Assembly: GCF_017377855.1 (NCBI RefSeq)
Contig: NZ_JAFREP010000019.1
Location: 180,227 to 244,226, forward strand
Direction of reading: 5' to 3'
Source: Acanthopleuribacter pedis
Lineage (GTDB): Bacteria; Acidobacteriota; Holophagae; Acanthopleuribacterales; Acanthopleuribacteraceae
DNA: 64,000 nt
Positions 27,120-35,813 of this stretch are shown here, one piece after another; the first letter of the stretch is position 1, and every line of letters begins with the position of its first letter. The notes beneath the pieces are model-generated. The model did no database searches and was not told where the DNA came from. It saw nothing but the letters and a program-made list of their open reading frames with translations. A program made the position numbers and the translations under genes.

Positions 27120-28850
27120 ATGTCTCAGGATTCTTCCGCCCCACCCTTACGCCTTTGGCCGGGTCTGGTTATCATTGCCCTGCAATGGTTCATTCGTTAC
27201 GGCATCGTTCACATCAACACTGAATGGACCCAATTTGCGGTTTTGGGCGGTCTGTTGGGCGGCGTCCTTTTGGCTGTTTGGTGGGTTTTCTTTAGCCGCG
27301 CGAGCAAACTCGAACGGTTCATCGCGGTGCCCCTGCTGATCCTGATGATGATCGCCACCCGTCCCGTCCTCGATCCCTCCGTCGCCACCGGCATGATGGG
27401 CCTGATGTTTTTTATTTTTTCCATCCCCTTAACCTGCCTTTTGTTTGTGCTTTATGTCAGCGTGGCACGCAACGCACCACCCAAAATGCGCCTGGCCGGC
27501 ATGGTCGCGACCTTCCTCGTCTCATGTGGTGTTTGGACAATGGTGCGCACCGACGGAATCGACGGCAGCGCCCGCTCGGATTTTTCCTGGCGCTGGCAAG
27601 CCACGGCCGAACAACAAATGATGGCCGAAATGCAGAACGCCACCCAACAGACAGCCGACCTGACAACCGCCGAAGCAGCCGAATGGCCGGGTTTCCGCGG
27701 CCCCGAGGGCCGTTCCTCCGTGCCCGGTTCGAAGTTGGCAACCGATTGGACGGCGGCCCCGCCAAAACAACGGTGGCGACAACCCATCGGCCCCGGTTGG
27801 TCCTCCTTTGCCGTAAGCGGCGATTATTTTTTCACCCAGGAGCAACGCGAGGAGGAAGAAGTCGTCGCCTGTTACCGGCTTGCCGACGGCGAACAAGTCT
27901 GGCATCACGGCGACAAAACCCGCTTTTGGGAATCAAACGCGGGCGCCGGTCCCCGCTCCACCCCGACCCTCGCGGGTGAATTTGTCTACAGCCAAGGTGC
28001 CACCGGTCGCCTCAACAAACTGGCTGCCCGCGACGGCGCGCTCATTTGGTCGCGAGACATCGCGGTGGACAGTGGTGTGGAACCTCCCGGCTGGGGCTTT
28101 TCGGCCTCCCCCTTGGTTCGCGAAGACATGGTGATCACCGCCGCGGCCGGTACGGTCGTCGCCTACAACCCGGCGGACGGGTCTAAGCTGTGGCAAAGCG
28201 AAAAAGACGGCAACGGCTACCATTCGCCACAATGGGTTCATCTGGACGGGGTGCCGCAAATCCTAACCCTCAACGGGTACGGCGTGGTCGCCGTTTCGCC
28301 CTCCAACGGGGAAACGCTGTGGCGCTTTGAATTGCCGGGACTGGGCATCATTCAACCTATGGTCTTGAGCGAAAATGAATTGTTGGTTTCCGGCGGTTCC
28401 AGCCAACCCATGTTCCGCATCAAGGTAACGCGGGACAACAGCGGATGGCAGGTCACCACCGTTTGGGAATCACGCGGCCTGAAACCTTATTTCAACGACA
28501 TCGTGCGTCACGGCGATCACGTCTACGGATTTGACGGGCACATCATGTCGGCCATCAACCTGAACGACGGCAAACGCGCCTGGAAAGGCGGCCGTTACGG
28601 CCACGGCCAATGTTTGTTGCTGCCGGACCAAGACCTGCTGCTGGTGCTCTCGGAAAAAGGCGAACTGGCCCTGGTTTCGGCAACACCGGCGCGTTTTCAG
28701 GAAGTCGCCCGCGTGCCCGCAATCACCGGCAAAACCTGGAACCATCCCGTCTTAATCGGCAACCTGGTCCTGGTCCGCAACGCCGAGGAAGCGGCGGTTT
28801 ATGAACTGGCCCAAACCTCGGGCAAGGCGGCCGAGGCCGATCCTTTCTAG
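27120..28850 (+). CDS. Membrane protein with PQQ-like beta-propeller domain
   Basis: 576 residues. Four N-terminal transmembrane segments (about residues 12-30, 40-58, 67-85, 92-118, perhaps a fifth at 128-143) precede a periplasmic beta-propeller. The propeller starts at AEWPGFRGPEGRSSVPG, a hallmark of PQQ-like proteins in planctomycetes and acidobacteria, and carries blade repeats such as ACYRLADGEQVWHH, AARDGALIWSRD, AYNPADGSKLWQSE and AVSPSNGETLWRFE. Ligand and function are unknown; similar proteins include membrane-bound dehydrogenases and outer-membrane assembly propellers. The ATG at 27120 has GAGGAG at 6 bases. A strong terminator follows. Confidence 0.88.
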   Translation: MSQDSSAPPLRLWPGLVIIALQWFIRYGIVHINTEWTQFAVLGGLLGGVLLAVWWVFFSRASKLERFIAVPLLILMMIATRPVLDPSVATGMMGLMFFIFSIPLTCLLFVLYVSVARNAPPKMRLAGMVATFLVSCGVWTMVRTDGIDGSARSDFSWRWQATAEQQMMAEMQNATQQTADLTTAEAAEWPGFRGPEGRSSVPGSKLATDWTAAPPKQRWRQPIGPGWSSFAVSGDYFFTQEQREEEEVVACYRLADGEQVWHHGDKTRFWESNAGAGPRSTPTLAGEFVYSQGATGRLNKLAARDGALIWSRDIAVDSGVEPPGWGFSASPLVREDMVITAAAGTVVAYNPADGSKLWQSEKDGNGYHSPQWVHLDGVPQILTLNGYGVVAVSPSNGETLWRFELPGLGIIQPMVLSENELLVSGGSSQPMFRIKVTRDNSGWQVTTVWESRGLKPYFNDIVRHGDHVYGFDGHIMSAINLNDGKRAWKGGRYGHGQCLLLPDQDLLLVLSEKGELALVSATPARFQEVARVPAITGKTWNHPVLIGNLVLVRNAEEAAVYELAQTSGKAAEADPF

Positions 28851-28908
28851 GGCGAAGCACAACGATTCCGCGGTCACGATGCCTCACCAAACCCAATGTG
28901 ACCGCATT

Positions 28909-28951
28909 AAAAACCGGTGGCCTGTTTTCAAAACGGCCCACCGGTTTTTTT
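28909..28951 (+). terminator. Rho-independent terminator
   Basis: AAACCGGTGGCC pairs with GGCCCACCGGTTT (one bulge) around TGTTTTCAAAAC and is followed by seven T. It ends the propeller gene and touches the next family 1 repeat. Confidence 0.85.
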
Positions 28952-28954
28952 CTA

Positions 28955-29355
28955 GCCCGCATCACTCACCCGTGTTGGTCGCGAGCGTGTCAAAAGGTTT
29001 GGCAGCCCAAAGCTTGTGACCAAAACCAGGCATAGGGGGCCGACAGATCGGGGTCCGACCTTTCGGGGTCCGACCATTCGGGGTCCGACCTTTCGGGGTC
29101 CGACCATTCGGGGTCCGACCATTCGGGGTCCGACCATTCGGGGTCCGACCTTTCGGGGTCCGACCATTCGGGGTCCGACCATTCGGGGTCCGACCTTTCG
29201 GGGTCCGACCATTCGGGGTCCGACCATTCGGGGTCCGACCTTTCGGGGTCCGACCATTCGGCGAAGCAGCGCACCGTCTGTCACGCCGGTCGGTCGTAAC
29301 CTTCGTACGCACAACGGTTACAACTTCACGCGACGGGCCCTTGTGAGCATGGCGC
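28955..29355. repeat. Dispersed palindromic element, family 1, long form with tandem repeats inside
   Basis: A diverged left arm (GCCCGCATCACTCACCC, 28955-28971) and right arm (CCCTTGTGAGCATGGCGC, about 29338-29355) bracket about 365 bases, most of them the 15-bp array at 29049-29258. The layout matches the 801-1111 element. No gene is proposed inside; open frames on both strands only translate the tandem repeat. Confidence 0.6.
29049..29258. repeat. 15-bp tandem repeat, 14 exact-length copies
   Basis: Fourteen uninterrupted units of CGGGGTCCGACCWTT. The only variable base is W, which follows the order T A T A A A T A A T A A T A, so the later units show a 45-bp higher-order period. There are no spacers, so it is not a CRISPR. 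The reading frame stays open by unit length alone. Confidence 0.95.
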
Positions 29356-29360
29356 ACTAT

Positions 29361-29720
29361 TTATTTGAAGTCCAAGGTGGTTTCAAAGTCACGCAATTCG
29401 TGGCGGGCCATGGCCAGATTGGCTTTCTCGCGGTTAAGCGCCAAGTAGAGGAACATCGAGTCGTTGCGCTCCAAGGGACGAATCAAGTGGTATTGCTTCT
29501 TGAGCGTAATCAGCAAATCTTCGATGGCATCGTCCAAACGTAAGGAACGAATGGTTTTACGTTTCGATTGCACCACCTGCGTATTGCCCGCGGCCGCGAT
29601 TTCCAAATTCAGGTTGCCCCCTCCGTGGGTGCCGAGCACCATACCGCTCGAACTATCCACCAGAGCGGCACCGACAAATCCATCGATCTCGTTGAGTTTC
29701 TCTAAACTAACTTTAGCCAT
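29361..29720 (-). CDS. Roadblock/LC7-domain protein
   Basis: 119 residues. The sequence starts MAKVSLEKLNEIDGFVGAAL and continues with VDSSSGMVLGTHGGG, the early helix-strand pattern of roadblock/LC7 proteins. A long middle helix, a strand with IEDLLITLKKQYHLIRPL, and a final FLYLALNREKANLAMARHEL segment complete the fold. Bacterial members regulate small GTPases (MglB) or act as homodimeric signalling subunits; no GTPase gene is visible here. AGGAG lies 7 bases before the ATG at 29720. The longer frame to 29924 is discounted. The stop is 6 bases from a repeat element. Confidence 0.75.
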   Translation of the reverse strand: MAKVSLEKLNEIDGFVGAALVDSSSGMVLGTHGGGNLNLEIAAAGNTQVVQSKRKTIRSLRLDDAIEDLLITLKKQYHLIRPLERNDSMFLYLALNREKANLAMARHELRDFETTLDFK

Positions 29721-30222
29721 AACGTATCTCCTAAAATGGGCCGCCTTCATCATGCGCCGTGCAGGCAGCGCACGAGGGTCCCTTCGGCGGTTAGCACCCA
29801 ACGGCGGCGATATCATGACGCGTGCCTGTCTGCTGGGCAGGCGCCCGCCATTTTCATGCAAAAGCAGGTTGGCGTCGGACCACGGCACAAGGGCGCCAAG
29901 GTCAATCCAACGGTAAGGTTCCAAATCCGAACCCTAAAGATCGTTCGCTGATGGGAAAGAAGCAGCACAACACCAAGCGAACAGCTTCGTTTTTGAAAAA
30001 GAATACGCCCACGTTAGAACTTCCCAACTCACTCGTCAACTAATTTATTTCACTCTTACCTATTTTCTTATTTTTTCTTACTTCTTCTAATAACCGTCAC
30101 GCTTGTTGCACCACACACCCTCGTCCTTTGTGAGCAGCGTCATCGCTTCTCACCAAAAGGCCACGCATGATCGAGTCCATCCCATCCCCATTTTCAAAAA
30201 ACGCTCTGGAACGGAGGCCGGT
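29721..30222. other. Divergent intergenic region, partly AT-rich
   Basis: About 500 bases between the roadblock gene and the PAS-like gene. The segment 30040-30100 is strikingly AT-rich (runs of T and TTTTTTCTTACTTCTTC) against a GC-rich background and is a probable promoter zone. No gene was recognised. Confidence 0.5.
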
Positions 30223-30825
30223 TTGATCGATTTTTCCCAACAGCCCGAGCTACGCCTCGCGGCGTTACAGGCTTATCTTGGCTGGGCCCAAACGCCGGTG
30301 TTTTTGGCCACCAGGGGCACGGCCGGCTTCCACTGGCATTATTTCAACGCGACCTTTCGCGCCTTAATCGGACTGGACACCCTAGCCCTGCGCGAGCTGG
30401 AACCGGCTGATTTGCTCAAGCATTGCAACCCGGAGGAAAGGGTGCGTCGCATTGCCGCGGTGTTGGCCGAGGGCGGAACCTTCAGCGCGCCCTGCAGCCT
30501 AGCCGGCCCAGGAAAACCGGTGCGGCGGGGCACTTTGCTTCTGCAGGTGGACGCCCCCGACAACCTGGGCACCCGCGCCGTTTTGGGTTTCTTTCGCGAG
30601 GACGCGCCGGTCGGCGACGAAGCCACCGACAACCTGTCGGCTGAATACCAAGGCCGGCTTGAGGCATTGCGGACCCTGCTCGGAACCCTTGCCGATGAAC
30701 CGCCCCACCCCGACGACCCGGCGGCCGTCGCCCCGACAAAAGATGATGCCTTGGAGCAATGGGTCGAAGCCTTTTCCAGCTACTTGGAGACCGCGGCGGT
30801 CGAAACCGACCAGCCGGCTATTTGA
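30223..30825 (+). CDS. PAS-like sensor protein, about 200 aa
   Basis: One PAS-like domain: WHYFNATFRALIGLDTLALRELEPADLL resembles the helical core that holds N-x-x-F-x-x-L-x-G, and TLLLQVDAPDNLGTRAVLGFF the final strands. The C-terminus is acidic and helical. There is no kinase or output domain. A TTG at 30223 has GGAGG at 5 bases and is the preferred start; the frame extends to 30103 without a good RBS. It converges with the next PAS gene, overlapping by 8 bases. The two may be parts of one sensory module with the REC-PATAN protein beyond. The PAS assignment is moderately sure. Confidence 0.62.
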   Translation: MIDFSQQPELRLAALQAYLGWAQTPVFLATRGTAGFHWHYFNATFRALIGLDTLALRELEPADLLKHCNPEERVRRIAAVLAEGGTFSAPCSLAGPGKPVRRGTLLLQVDAPDNLGTRAVLGFFREDAPVGDEATDNLSAEYQGRLEALRTLLGTLADEPPHPDDPAAVAPTKDDALEQWVEAFSSYLETAAVETDQPAI

Positions 30826-31549
30826 TTGCGACCCCTTTCCGCATCGAATTCCGAGCTAAACCGCGCGTTTCTAATTGTTCCAATTCAGCAAAGGCCGCGC
30901 GCACCGCGGTTTGAATACCCTCGGTACCGCCCCGGCCCCGTGCGCGCTGCTGCACCGCGTATTGCACCGCGCACAGGCGGTTGAACAAATCCGCGTGACG
31001 CATGGCGGTTCGATGATCGGCCTGATCCAAAAGGGTTGACGGTACGGGACACCGCGACGGTTCGATCTCGAGGCTTTGGTGGGCCACCACGCAACAGGGT
31101 TTCCCGCTGAGATCCGCCAAGGGCGTCAGCCGCGACACAAGGCGCATGGCGGAGGCACCGTCCTGACCCTTTGGTCGCCAATCGGCGTGAACCACCTGCC
31201 CCGCCTGCAAAGCAAACAATTTGTCGCACCAAGCCTCGGTCGACCCCGGCCCCAACAGGTCAGGCCAAGCAGCGCCAACCAAATCGGTTACCTCGCGACC
31301 CGACCAAGTAACAACGGCTCGGTTGACGTAGCCGATCGCAAGACCAGACGAAAGGGTGAAAATACTCCAAAGATCGGGATGTTCCTCGATCAACCGCAGG
31401 TACCGGGGGCCCAACGCTTCATCGAGACTCACGTGACTCACAAATTCCATTCGCTCCGCCTTATGTCGTGTCGCGTGGTAAAAAATCGCGGGGGAAACAC
31501 CCTCCACAACCCTTGCGCTTGCGACAACTTCCTTTTTAGTATTTTTCAT
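30818..31549 (-). CDS. PAS-domain protein, 243 aa
   Basis: Residues about 60-165 form a PAS-like domain: LWSIFTLSSGLAIGYVNRAVVTWSGREV, then DLVGAAWPDLLGP, and closing strands SAMRLVSRLTPLADLSGKPCC. The N-terminus is short and soluble, and the C-terminal 80 residues are Arg-rich helices with no catalytic motif. It is probably a sensor or adaptor. It converges with the other PAS-like gene (8-base overlap) and is divergent from the REC-PATAN gene, with which it may share a regulatory region at 31550-31743 that is AT-rich. Confidence 0.65.
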   Translation of the reverse strand: MKNTKKEVVASARVVEGVSPAIFYHATRHKAERMEFVSHVSLDEALGPRYLRLIEEHPDLWSIFTLSSGLAIGYVNRAVVTWSGREVTDLVGAAWPDLLGPGSTEAWCDKLFALQAGQVVHADWRPKGQDGASAMRLVSRLTPLADLSGKPCCVVAHQSLEIEPSRCPVPSTLLDQADHRTAMRHADLFNRLCAVQYAVQQRARGRGGTEGIQTAVRAAFAELEQLETRGLARNSMRKGVAIK

Positions 31550-31743
31550 GAAGCCTAAATTAACCCACCCTTCTTCGATAGATGATTTATATCACTTTTC
31601 GTTTTTATCAACTCATCGTAATTTTTCTTTCGTATAAGCTTAAACTTCCCTTCCTTTACAAACAAACTCCCAGCCTCCCTTCGGATCACCATCCAAGCGC
31701 CCGAGGCGCTTTGACACGGGACCGGGCCGCCAACGAGGTTCTT

Positions 31744-32727
31744 ATGAAATCATGTGTCGCAATTGAGGCCGATGCGCAAATCCGCGCGATCCTGCAGGAT
31801 CATCTCGAAACCGAAGGTTACCGAGTCCGTACCTTTGGTCATATAGAGGAATTTCTCCAAACAGCCGCGGTCCAACCCGTGGATATCATTTTGACCGGCC
31901 TGCTGTTCGACGACCAAGCCTGCTGGTCCCAATTAGAACGCCTGGTCAAGGAGCCGGTGTTGCAATGGGTGCCCGTGGTGGTGGTTTCAGCCTTGCGCGG
32001 CAGCCGCTTTCGCACCCGCGCCTATCGCCTCAATGTGCGCGACTACATCGAGAAACCGTTTGATTTCAGCGAATTGTCGGCCAGAATCGCGGCCATTCTC
32101 GATACCCCGCGCGCGGAACGGCGCGGTTTGAGCGGGAGCCTGCGCACCTGCCCCTTTACCGAAATCGCCCAAATTGTGCGCGAAAGCCGCAAGTCGGGGG
32201 TGCTCCAGGTCTGGCAAGGCGAACGGGGGGGAACGGTCACCTTCGAAGGTGGACAGCTTACCTCGGCGACCTTCGCGGGCAGCAGCGCGGAGACGGCGCT
32301 GGAACACATGATCGGTTTGGGTGATGGTGGTTTTGTTTTCGAGACGCGGGCCGAGAACCCGAATAAACCCGACCAGGGCCCGGGCTTGGACTTGCAACGG
32401 GTGGTGATGGAGACCGCTTGGCTCGAGGACGAGTGGAACATCCGCCGCCACCAACTGCCCCACCCCGATGCACGCTTACGTCCGCCGGCCGGGGCAACCG
32501 ACCTACCCGAACCCTGCCAAAACCCAACGACGGAACAAATCCTGGCCTTACTCCGGCGCCGACCGGGCCTCACCTTGGCGGAGATCACCTCGCTCGGGGA
32601 AGAAACCCCGTTGCGCCGTCGTTGGGCGGTAACCTTGCTGCTGGAACACGAACTGATTAAGGTGGATCCGCCACCCGGGCGGCATGCGGTTGAGGCGCTG
32701 CCCATCACCCAATCGACCGGGGTTTAA
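31744..32727 (+). CDS. Degenerate receiver domain fused to PATAN/DUF4388 domain
   Basis: 327 residues. Residues 1-120 follow the receiver fold, with the Lys in DYIEKPFDFSEL retained, but the phospho-acceptor position reads DIILTGLLF, where Gly replaces Asp. Residues about 132-215 match DUF4388/PATAN (GSLRTCPFTEIAQIV, SGVLQV, GTVTFEGGQLTSATFAG). A winged-helix-like tail (ILALLRRRPGLTLAEI) follows. PATAN proteins control pilus or gliding output in cyanobacteria and myxobacteria. Control by phosphorylation is unlikely here, so it probably acts by binding. GAGG lies 5 bases before the ATG. Confidence 0.8.
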   Translation: MKSCVAIEADAQIRAILQDHLETEGYRVRTFGHIEEFLQTAAVQPVDIILTGLLFDDQACWSQLERLVKEPVLQWVPVVVVSALRGSRFRTRAYRLNVRDYIEKPFDFSELSARIAAILDTPRAERRGLSGSLRTCPFTEIAQIVRESRKSGVLQVWQGERGGTVTFEGGQLTSATFAGSSAETALEHMIGLGDGGFVFETRAENPNKPDQGPGLDLQRVVMETAWLEDEWNIRRHQLPHPDARLRPPAGATDLPEPCQNPTTEQILALLRRRPGLTLAEITSLGEETPLRRRWAVTLLLEHELIKVDPPPGRHAVEALPITQSTGV

Positions 32728-32754
32728 CCACGGCATACCCTGGGTTTTCGCGGG

Positions 32755-33957
32755 CTAGACACCCATCGCGGCCCCGATCAACCCGCTCAACACAACCACC
32801 AGCCAGGGGGGTGCTTTCCAAAAAGCCAGGGCGACCAGTGCCGCCAGACCTAGCGCGAAATCCTTGGGCTGGAAAATCGCCGCCGTCCAAACGGGATCGT
32901 ACAAAGCGGCCAGCAGGATACCGACCACCGCGGCGTTAATCCCGGCCAAGGCGGCTTTGGTACTCGCCACCCGGCGCAGCCGTTCCCAAAAAGAAATGGT
33001 ACCGATGACCAAAAACACCGAGGGTGTGTAGATACCGAAAAGGCACAAGAACCCAAACAGCCAGGGAGAAGCAGTGTCGTTCATGGCCGCACCCAAAAAC
33101 GCGGAGAAAGAAAACAAGGGGCCGGGCACCGCTTGGGCCGCGCCGTAACCGGCCAAAAAAGCTTCTTTATCCAGCCAGCCGGGCCCCACCACCTCGCTCT
33201 GCAGAAGCGGCAAGACCACGTGGCCGCCGCCGAAAACCAGCGAGCCGGAGCGATAAAAGGCGTCAAAAACGGCAAGCGGATGATTGCCGGCGGCCATGCC
33301 GACGAGCACGGGGAGACCGAGCAAGCCGACAAAAAACAAAAGCAGCGCGACGGCCCCGGCGCGGTGACCGACAGAAAACGGGAGCGGTTCGTGTTTGCCG
33401 TCTTTGGGCGGTTTAATGAGCAGTAACCCGGCCAAACCCGCCACGGCGATCACCAAAATTTGTCCCCACGCGTAGGGGAAAAGCAACACAAAACAGGCGG
33501 CGATCATCATGAAGGTCACGCGCATGCGGTCGGTACACAACCGCGTCCCCATGCCCCAAACGGCATTGGCGACAACCGCCACGGCCACCACCTTTAAGCC
33601 GTGCAAGGCGCCGGGCGACAGCCAGGATTCGCCCTGGGTAATGCTGAGCGCGAACAGAATCAAACCGATGGCGGAGGGAATGGTAAAACCGATCCAAGCG
33701 AGGGCCATCCCCAGGTATCCCCCGCGCAATAAGCCGAGGCTCATGCAAACCTGGCTGCTGGCCGGTCCGGGCAAGAATTGGCAAAGCCCCACGAGATCGG
33801 CATAGGCTGATTCGGACAGCCACTTGCGGCGCACCACCAGTTCATCGCGAAAGTAACCGAGGTGGGCGACAGGTCCGCCAAAGGAAGTGAGACCCAGTCG
33901 CAGAAAAACAAGAAATTGAACCCAATGTGTTTCCCGAGGCGCGGATGATTGCGGCAT
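32755..33957 (-). CDS. chrA: Chromate transporter, ChrA family
   Basis: 400 residues, the length of two-domain long-chain ChrA. The N-terminal half has the family motif FGGPVAHLGYFRDELV with LCQFLPGPASSQ, and the C-terminal half repeats it as FGGGHVVLPLLQSEVV with AGYGAAQAVPGPLF. About ten to twelve hydrophobic segments are spread over both halves. ChrA exports chromate across the inner membrane using proton motive force; some relatives may move other oxyanions. The ATG at 33957 has AAGGGA at 6 bases; the longer frame to 34110 is not preferred. No chromate regulator or reductase gene is adjacent. Confidence 0.92.
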   Translation of the reverse strand: MPQSSAPRETHWVQFLVFLRLGLTSFGGPVAHLGYFRDELVVRRKWLSESAYADLVGLCQFLPGPASSQVCMSLGLLRGGYLGMALAWIGFTIPSAIGLILFALSITQGESWLSPGALHGLKVVAVAVVANAVWGMGTRLCTDRMRVTFMMIAACFVLLFPYAWGQILVIAVAGLAGLLLIKPPKDGKHEPLPFSVGHRAGAVALLLFFVGLLGLPVLVGMAAGNHPLAVFDAFYRSGSLVFGGGHVVLPLLQSEVVGPGWLDKEAFLAGYGAAQAVPGPLFSFSAFLGAAMNDTASPWLFGFLCLFGIYTPSVFLVIGTISFWERLRRVASTKAALAGINAAVVGILLAALYDPVWTAAIFQPKDFALGLAALVALAFWKAPPWLVVVLSGLIGAAMGV

Positions 33958-34127
33958 GATCCGTCCCTTCTTTATGAATTTTGGCGTCATTCTAACCCAA
34001 TTCGCGGTCGGCCGCGGGACGGTGCGAATTCCCACGTCGCCATGGGTTCCCTTAAGCGAGCGGCAGCGCAAGCGAGCTGGGTTGGCGTAGCACGGCAGGC
34101 GCCGGCCCAAACCCGCGCCGTGAACGC

Positions 34128-34155
34128 AAAAAAGCGGCCGTATAACCGGCCGCTT
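34128..34155 (-). terminator. Terminator of the 34183 gene
   Basis: On the minus strand GCGGCCG pairs with CGGCCGC around six bases and is followed by six T. It lies about 30 bases past the stop of the secreted protein gene. Confidence 0.8.
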
Positions 34156-34182
34156 GGATAGAAGGATTAGGTATGGTGGGGA

Positions 34183-34836
34183 TTATTTGTCTTGGGCAAT
34201 CACATCGCCGTCGCCGAACACGAACATTTCTTGGTCGTGGACATCAAAGGCGTAGCTGTCGCCGGGGCCGAGGCTGATTTCGTTGGCGATCATTTCGCCT
34301 TCGCCCCATTTTTCAACCAAAACGTAGTTTTGAACTTGATCGGAATCGTTCACCAACAGTTTGGCACCTTGCTCGCCGGTCAGAAAGTGGGTTTTGCCTT
34401 GAGAAGCGTGGTTCAACTGGGTGAGGAAGTCTGCGGCGGCAATGTTTTGTGCGCCGGCCAGATCGGTGTCAACAGCGGCTTTGCGGAAGCAGTTGCCACC
34501 GAGGGTGCCGTACTTGGTGGTGCTACCGGAGGTGCCGTCGCCGCAGTAGGTGGTGATGGTCAATTTATAGCTGCCACCGCCAAAACCAAAGCTTTCGGCC
34601 GCGATATCGGCGCGGGTGGATTTCCCGGTGTAGGTAACGGTTTTGCCGTTCATGGTGAATTTCCAGTTGTAACGAATCGCACCGGAAACGGGCGAAGTAT
34701 AGAAAACCGCGCTGCCGTCGGCGCACCAATTATCTTGAACCAAAACAAAGCTGGGTCGGCAAGCGGCAAACGCATAGGAACCCATCAACAGTGCAAAACC
34801 GGCGATCAACACTTTTTTAAGAACATTCTGAAACAT
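34183..34836 (-). CDS. Secreted Cys-containing protein of unknown function
   Basis: 217 residues. A typical signal peptide (VLKKVLIAGFALLMGSYAFA) ends at about residue 23. The mature part starts with a Cys/aromatic-rich segment (CRPSFVLVQDNWCADGS) and an Ig-like strand pair (IRYNWKFTMNGKTVTYTG). Further Cys are in YCGDGTSG and GNCFRKAA. The C-terminal 90 residues (NDSDQVQNYVLVEKWGEGE) look like a small beta domain. Disulfides are likely in the periplasm or outside. No family was recognised. GAGG lies 7 bases before the chosen ATG at 34836; a second ATG 6 bases earlier has a spacing of only one base. Confidence 0.78.
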   Translation of the reverse strand: MFQNVLKKVLIAGFALLMGSYAFAACRPSFVLVQDNWCADGSAVFYTSPVSGAIRYNWKFTMNGKTVTYTGKSTRADIAAESFGFGGGSYKLTITTYCGDGTSGSTTKYGTLGGNCFRKAAVDTDLAGAQNIAAADFLTQLNHASQGKTHFLTGEQGAKLLVNDSDQVQNYVLVEKWGEGEMIANEISLGPGDSYAFDVHDQEMFVFGDGDVIAQDK

Positions 34837-34984
34837 AACCATACCTCGTGAATAAAGTAGCCGGTTCAACCGGCCGTCACCAAGGAAGTAGGTAGCCACA
34901 CAAAAAAAGCGGCCGGCAAATTTCAAAAAAAATTCAGGCTCCCCCAACCTATCAATACATATAACGCACCACGAAACTACGGCA

Positions 34985-35085
34985 TCATCCGCGTCGGGAA
35001 TGCATCAAAAAGGGACGTCCCCACCATCCGCATCCTCAAATCATCCTGCCATCCTGAGAAATAACGAATTCCAAGCCAAGCAAAA
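34985..35085. repeat. Dispersed repeat family 2, right half only
   Basis: Carries the CCGCGTCGGG...CAAAAAGGG segment, CATCCGCATCCTC, CATCCTGCCATCCT and CCAAGCCAAGC in the same order as the right half of the 45483-45803 copy. No left arm was found. It lies in the leader of the ECF sigma factor gene. Confidence 0.65.
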
Positions 35086-35209
35086 ACAGAACAAACCCAC
35101 GATCAACACCATCCAACATACAAGAGTCGACCCAAACCGTTACATCTGTAACTGGCCGCCTGCGCGCCCCCCGCCTTACCATGAATCCATCAGCACAAAG
35201 GAGGCGGGC

Positions 35210-35803
35210 ATGACAACCAACCCGGCCGTTAACGGCAACCACCAACCCGACATTACCCACCTGTTGCAGGCATGGCACCAGGGCGACAAAGATGCATTGG
35301 ACGGGGTGTTCCCCTTGGTTTACGCCGATCTGCGCCGCATGGCGCGCCACTTCCTGCGCGACGGTGCACGGCAAACCCTGCAACCCACCGGGCTGGTTCA
35401 CGAAATGTACGCCCGTCTGCTCGGCAGCCCCCCGTCCCAATTCGAAAACCGCGCCCACTTCTTCAATGCGGCCCGAATGATTATTCGCCAAATTCTCGTC
35501 CAGCAAAGCCGCATGCGCGATTCCATCAAACGGGGCAAAGGCATGCAGCGCCAACCCCTCGAGGACGAAGAAATCCAAGCCGGCGGCGACCTCAACCTCG
35601 ACACCCTGGTCAGCATCCACCAATGCCTCGAATCCTTCCGCAAGCTGGACGAACGCAAGGCGCGCATCGTGGAACTGCGCTTTTTCCTAGGCCTCGACAT
35701 TTCCGAAACGGCCGAGGTCCTCAACACCTCGGAGCGCACGGTTCGCCGGGACTGGCAAACAGCGAAAGTCTGGCTCAAACGCAATCTGAAGCAATCTGCA
35801 TAA
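35210..35803 (+). CDS. ECF-subfamily RNA polymerase sigma factor, ECF_sigma70 type
   Basis: 197 residues. Region 2 reads FPLVYADLRRMARHFL and TGLVHEMYARLLG with FENRAHFFNAARMIIRQIL, the pattern of the ECF group common in Acidobacteria and Planctomycetes (PF07638). Region 4 is ARIVELRFFLGLDISETAEV with the helix-turn-helix TSERTVRRDWQTAKVWLKR. It directs transcription of its regulon. No anti-sigma factor is encoded beside it; the Ser/Thr kinase starting 10 bases downstream probably regulates it or shares its signal. AAAGGAGG lies 5 bases before the ATG at 35210, which excludes the longer frame from 35000. Confidence 0.92.
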   Translation: MTTNPAVNGNHQPDITHLLQAWHQGDKDALDGVFPLVYADLRRMARHFLRDGARQTLQPTGLVHEMYARLLGSPPSQFENRAHFFNAARMIIRQILVQQSRMRDSIKRGKGMQRQPLEDEEIQAGGDLNLDTLVSIHQCLESFRKLDERKARIVELRFFLGLDISETAEVLNTSERTVRRDWQTAKVWLKRNLKQSA

Positions 35804-35813
35804 GGGATCGATC

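Noticed and set aside
29049..29258. Possible CRISPR array
   Set aside because: The units are contiguous, with no spacers and no cas genes in the window.
28962..29357. Open frames encoding pentapeptide-like repeats (RTPNG, RGPTI, WSDPE)
   Set aside because: They exist in several frames on both strands because the unit is 15 bp. There is no RBS and no non-repeat domain, so this is a DNA repeat and not a pentapeptide-repeat protein.
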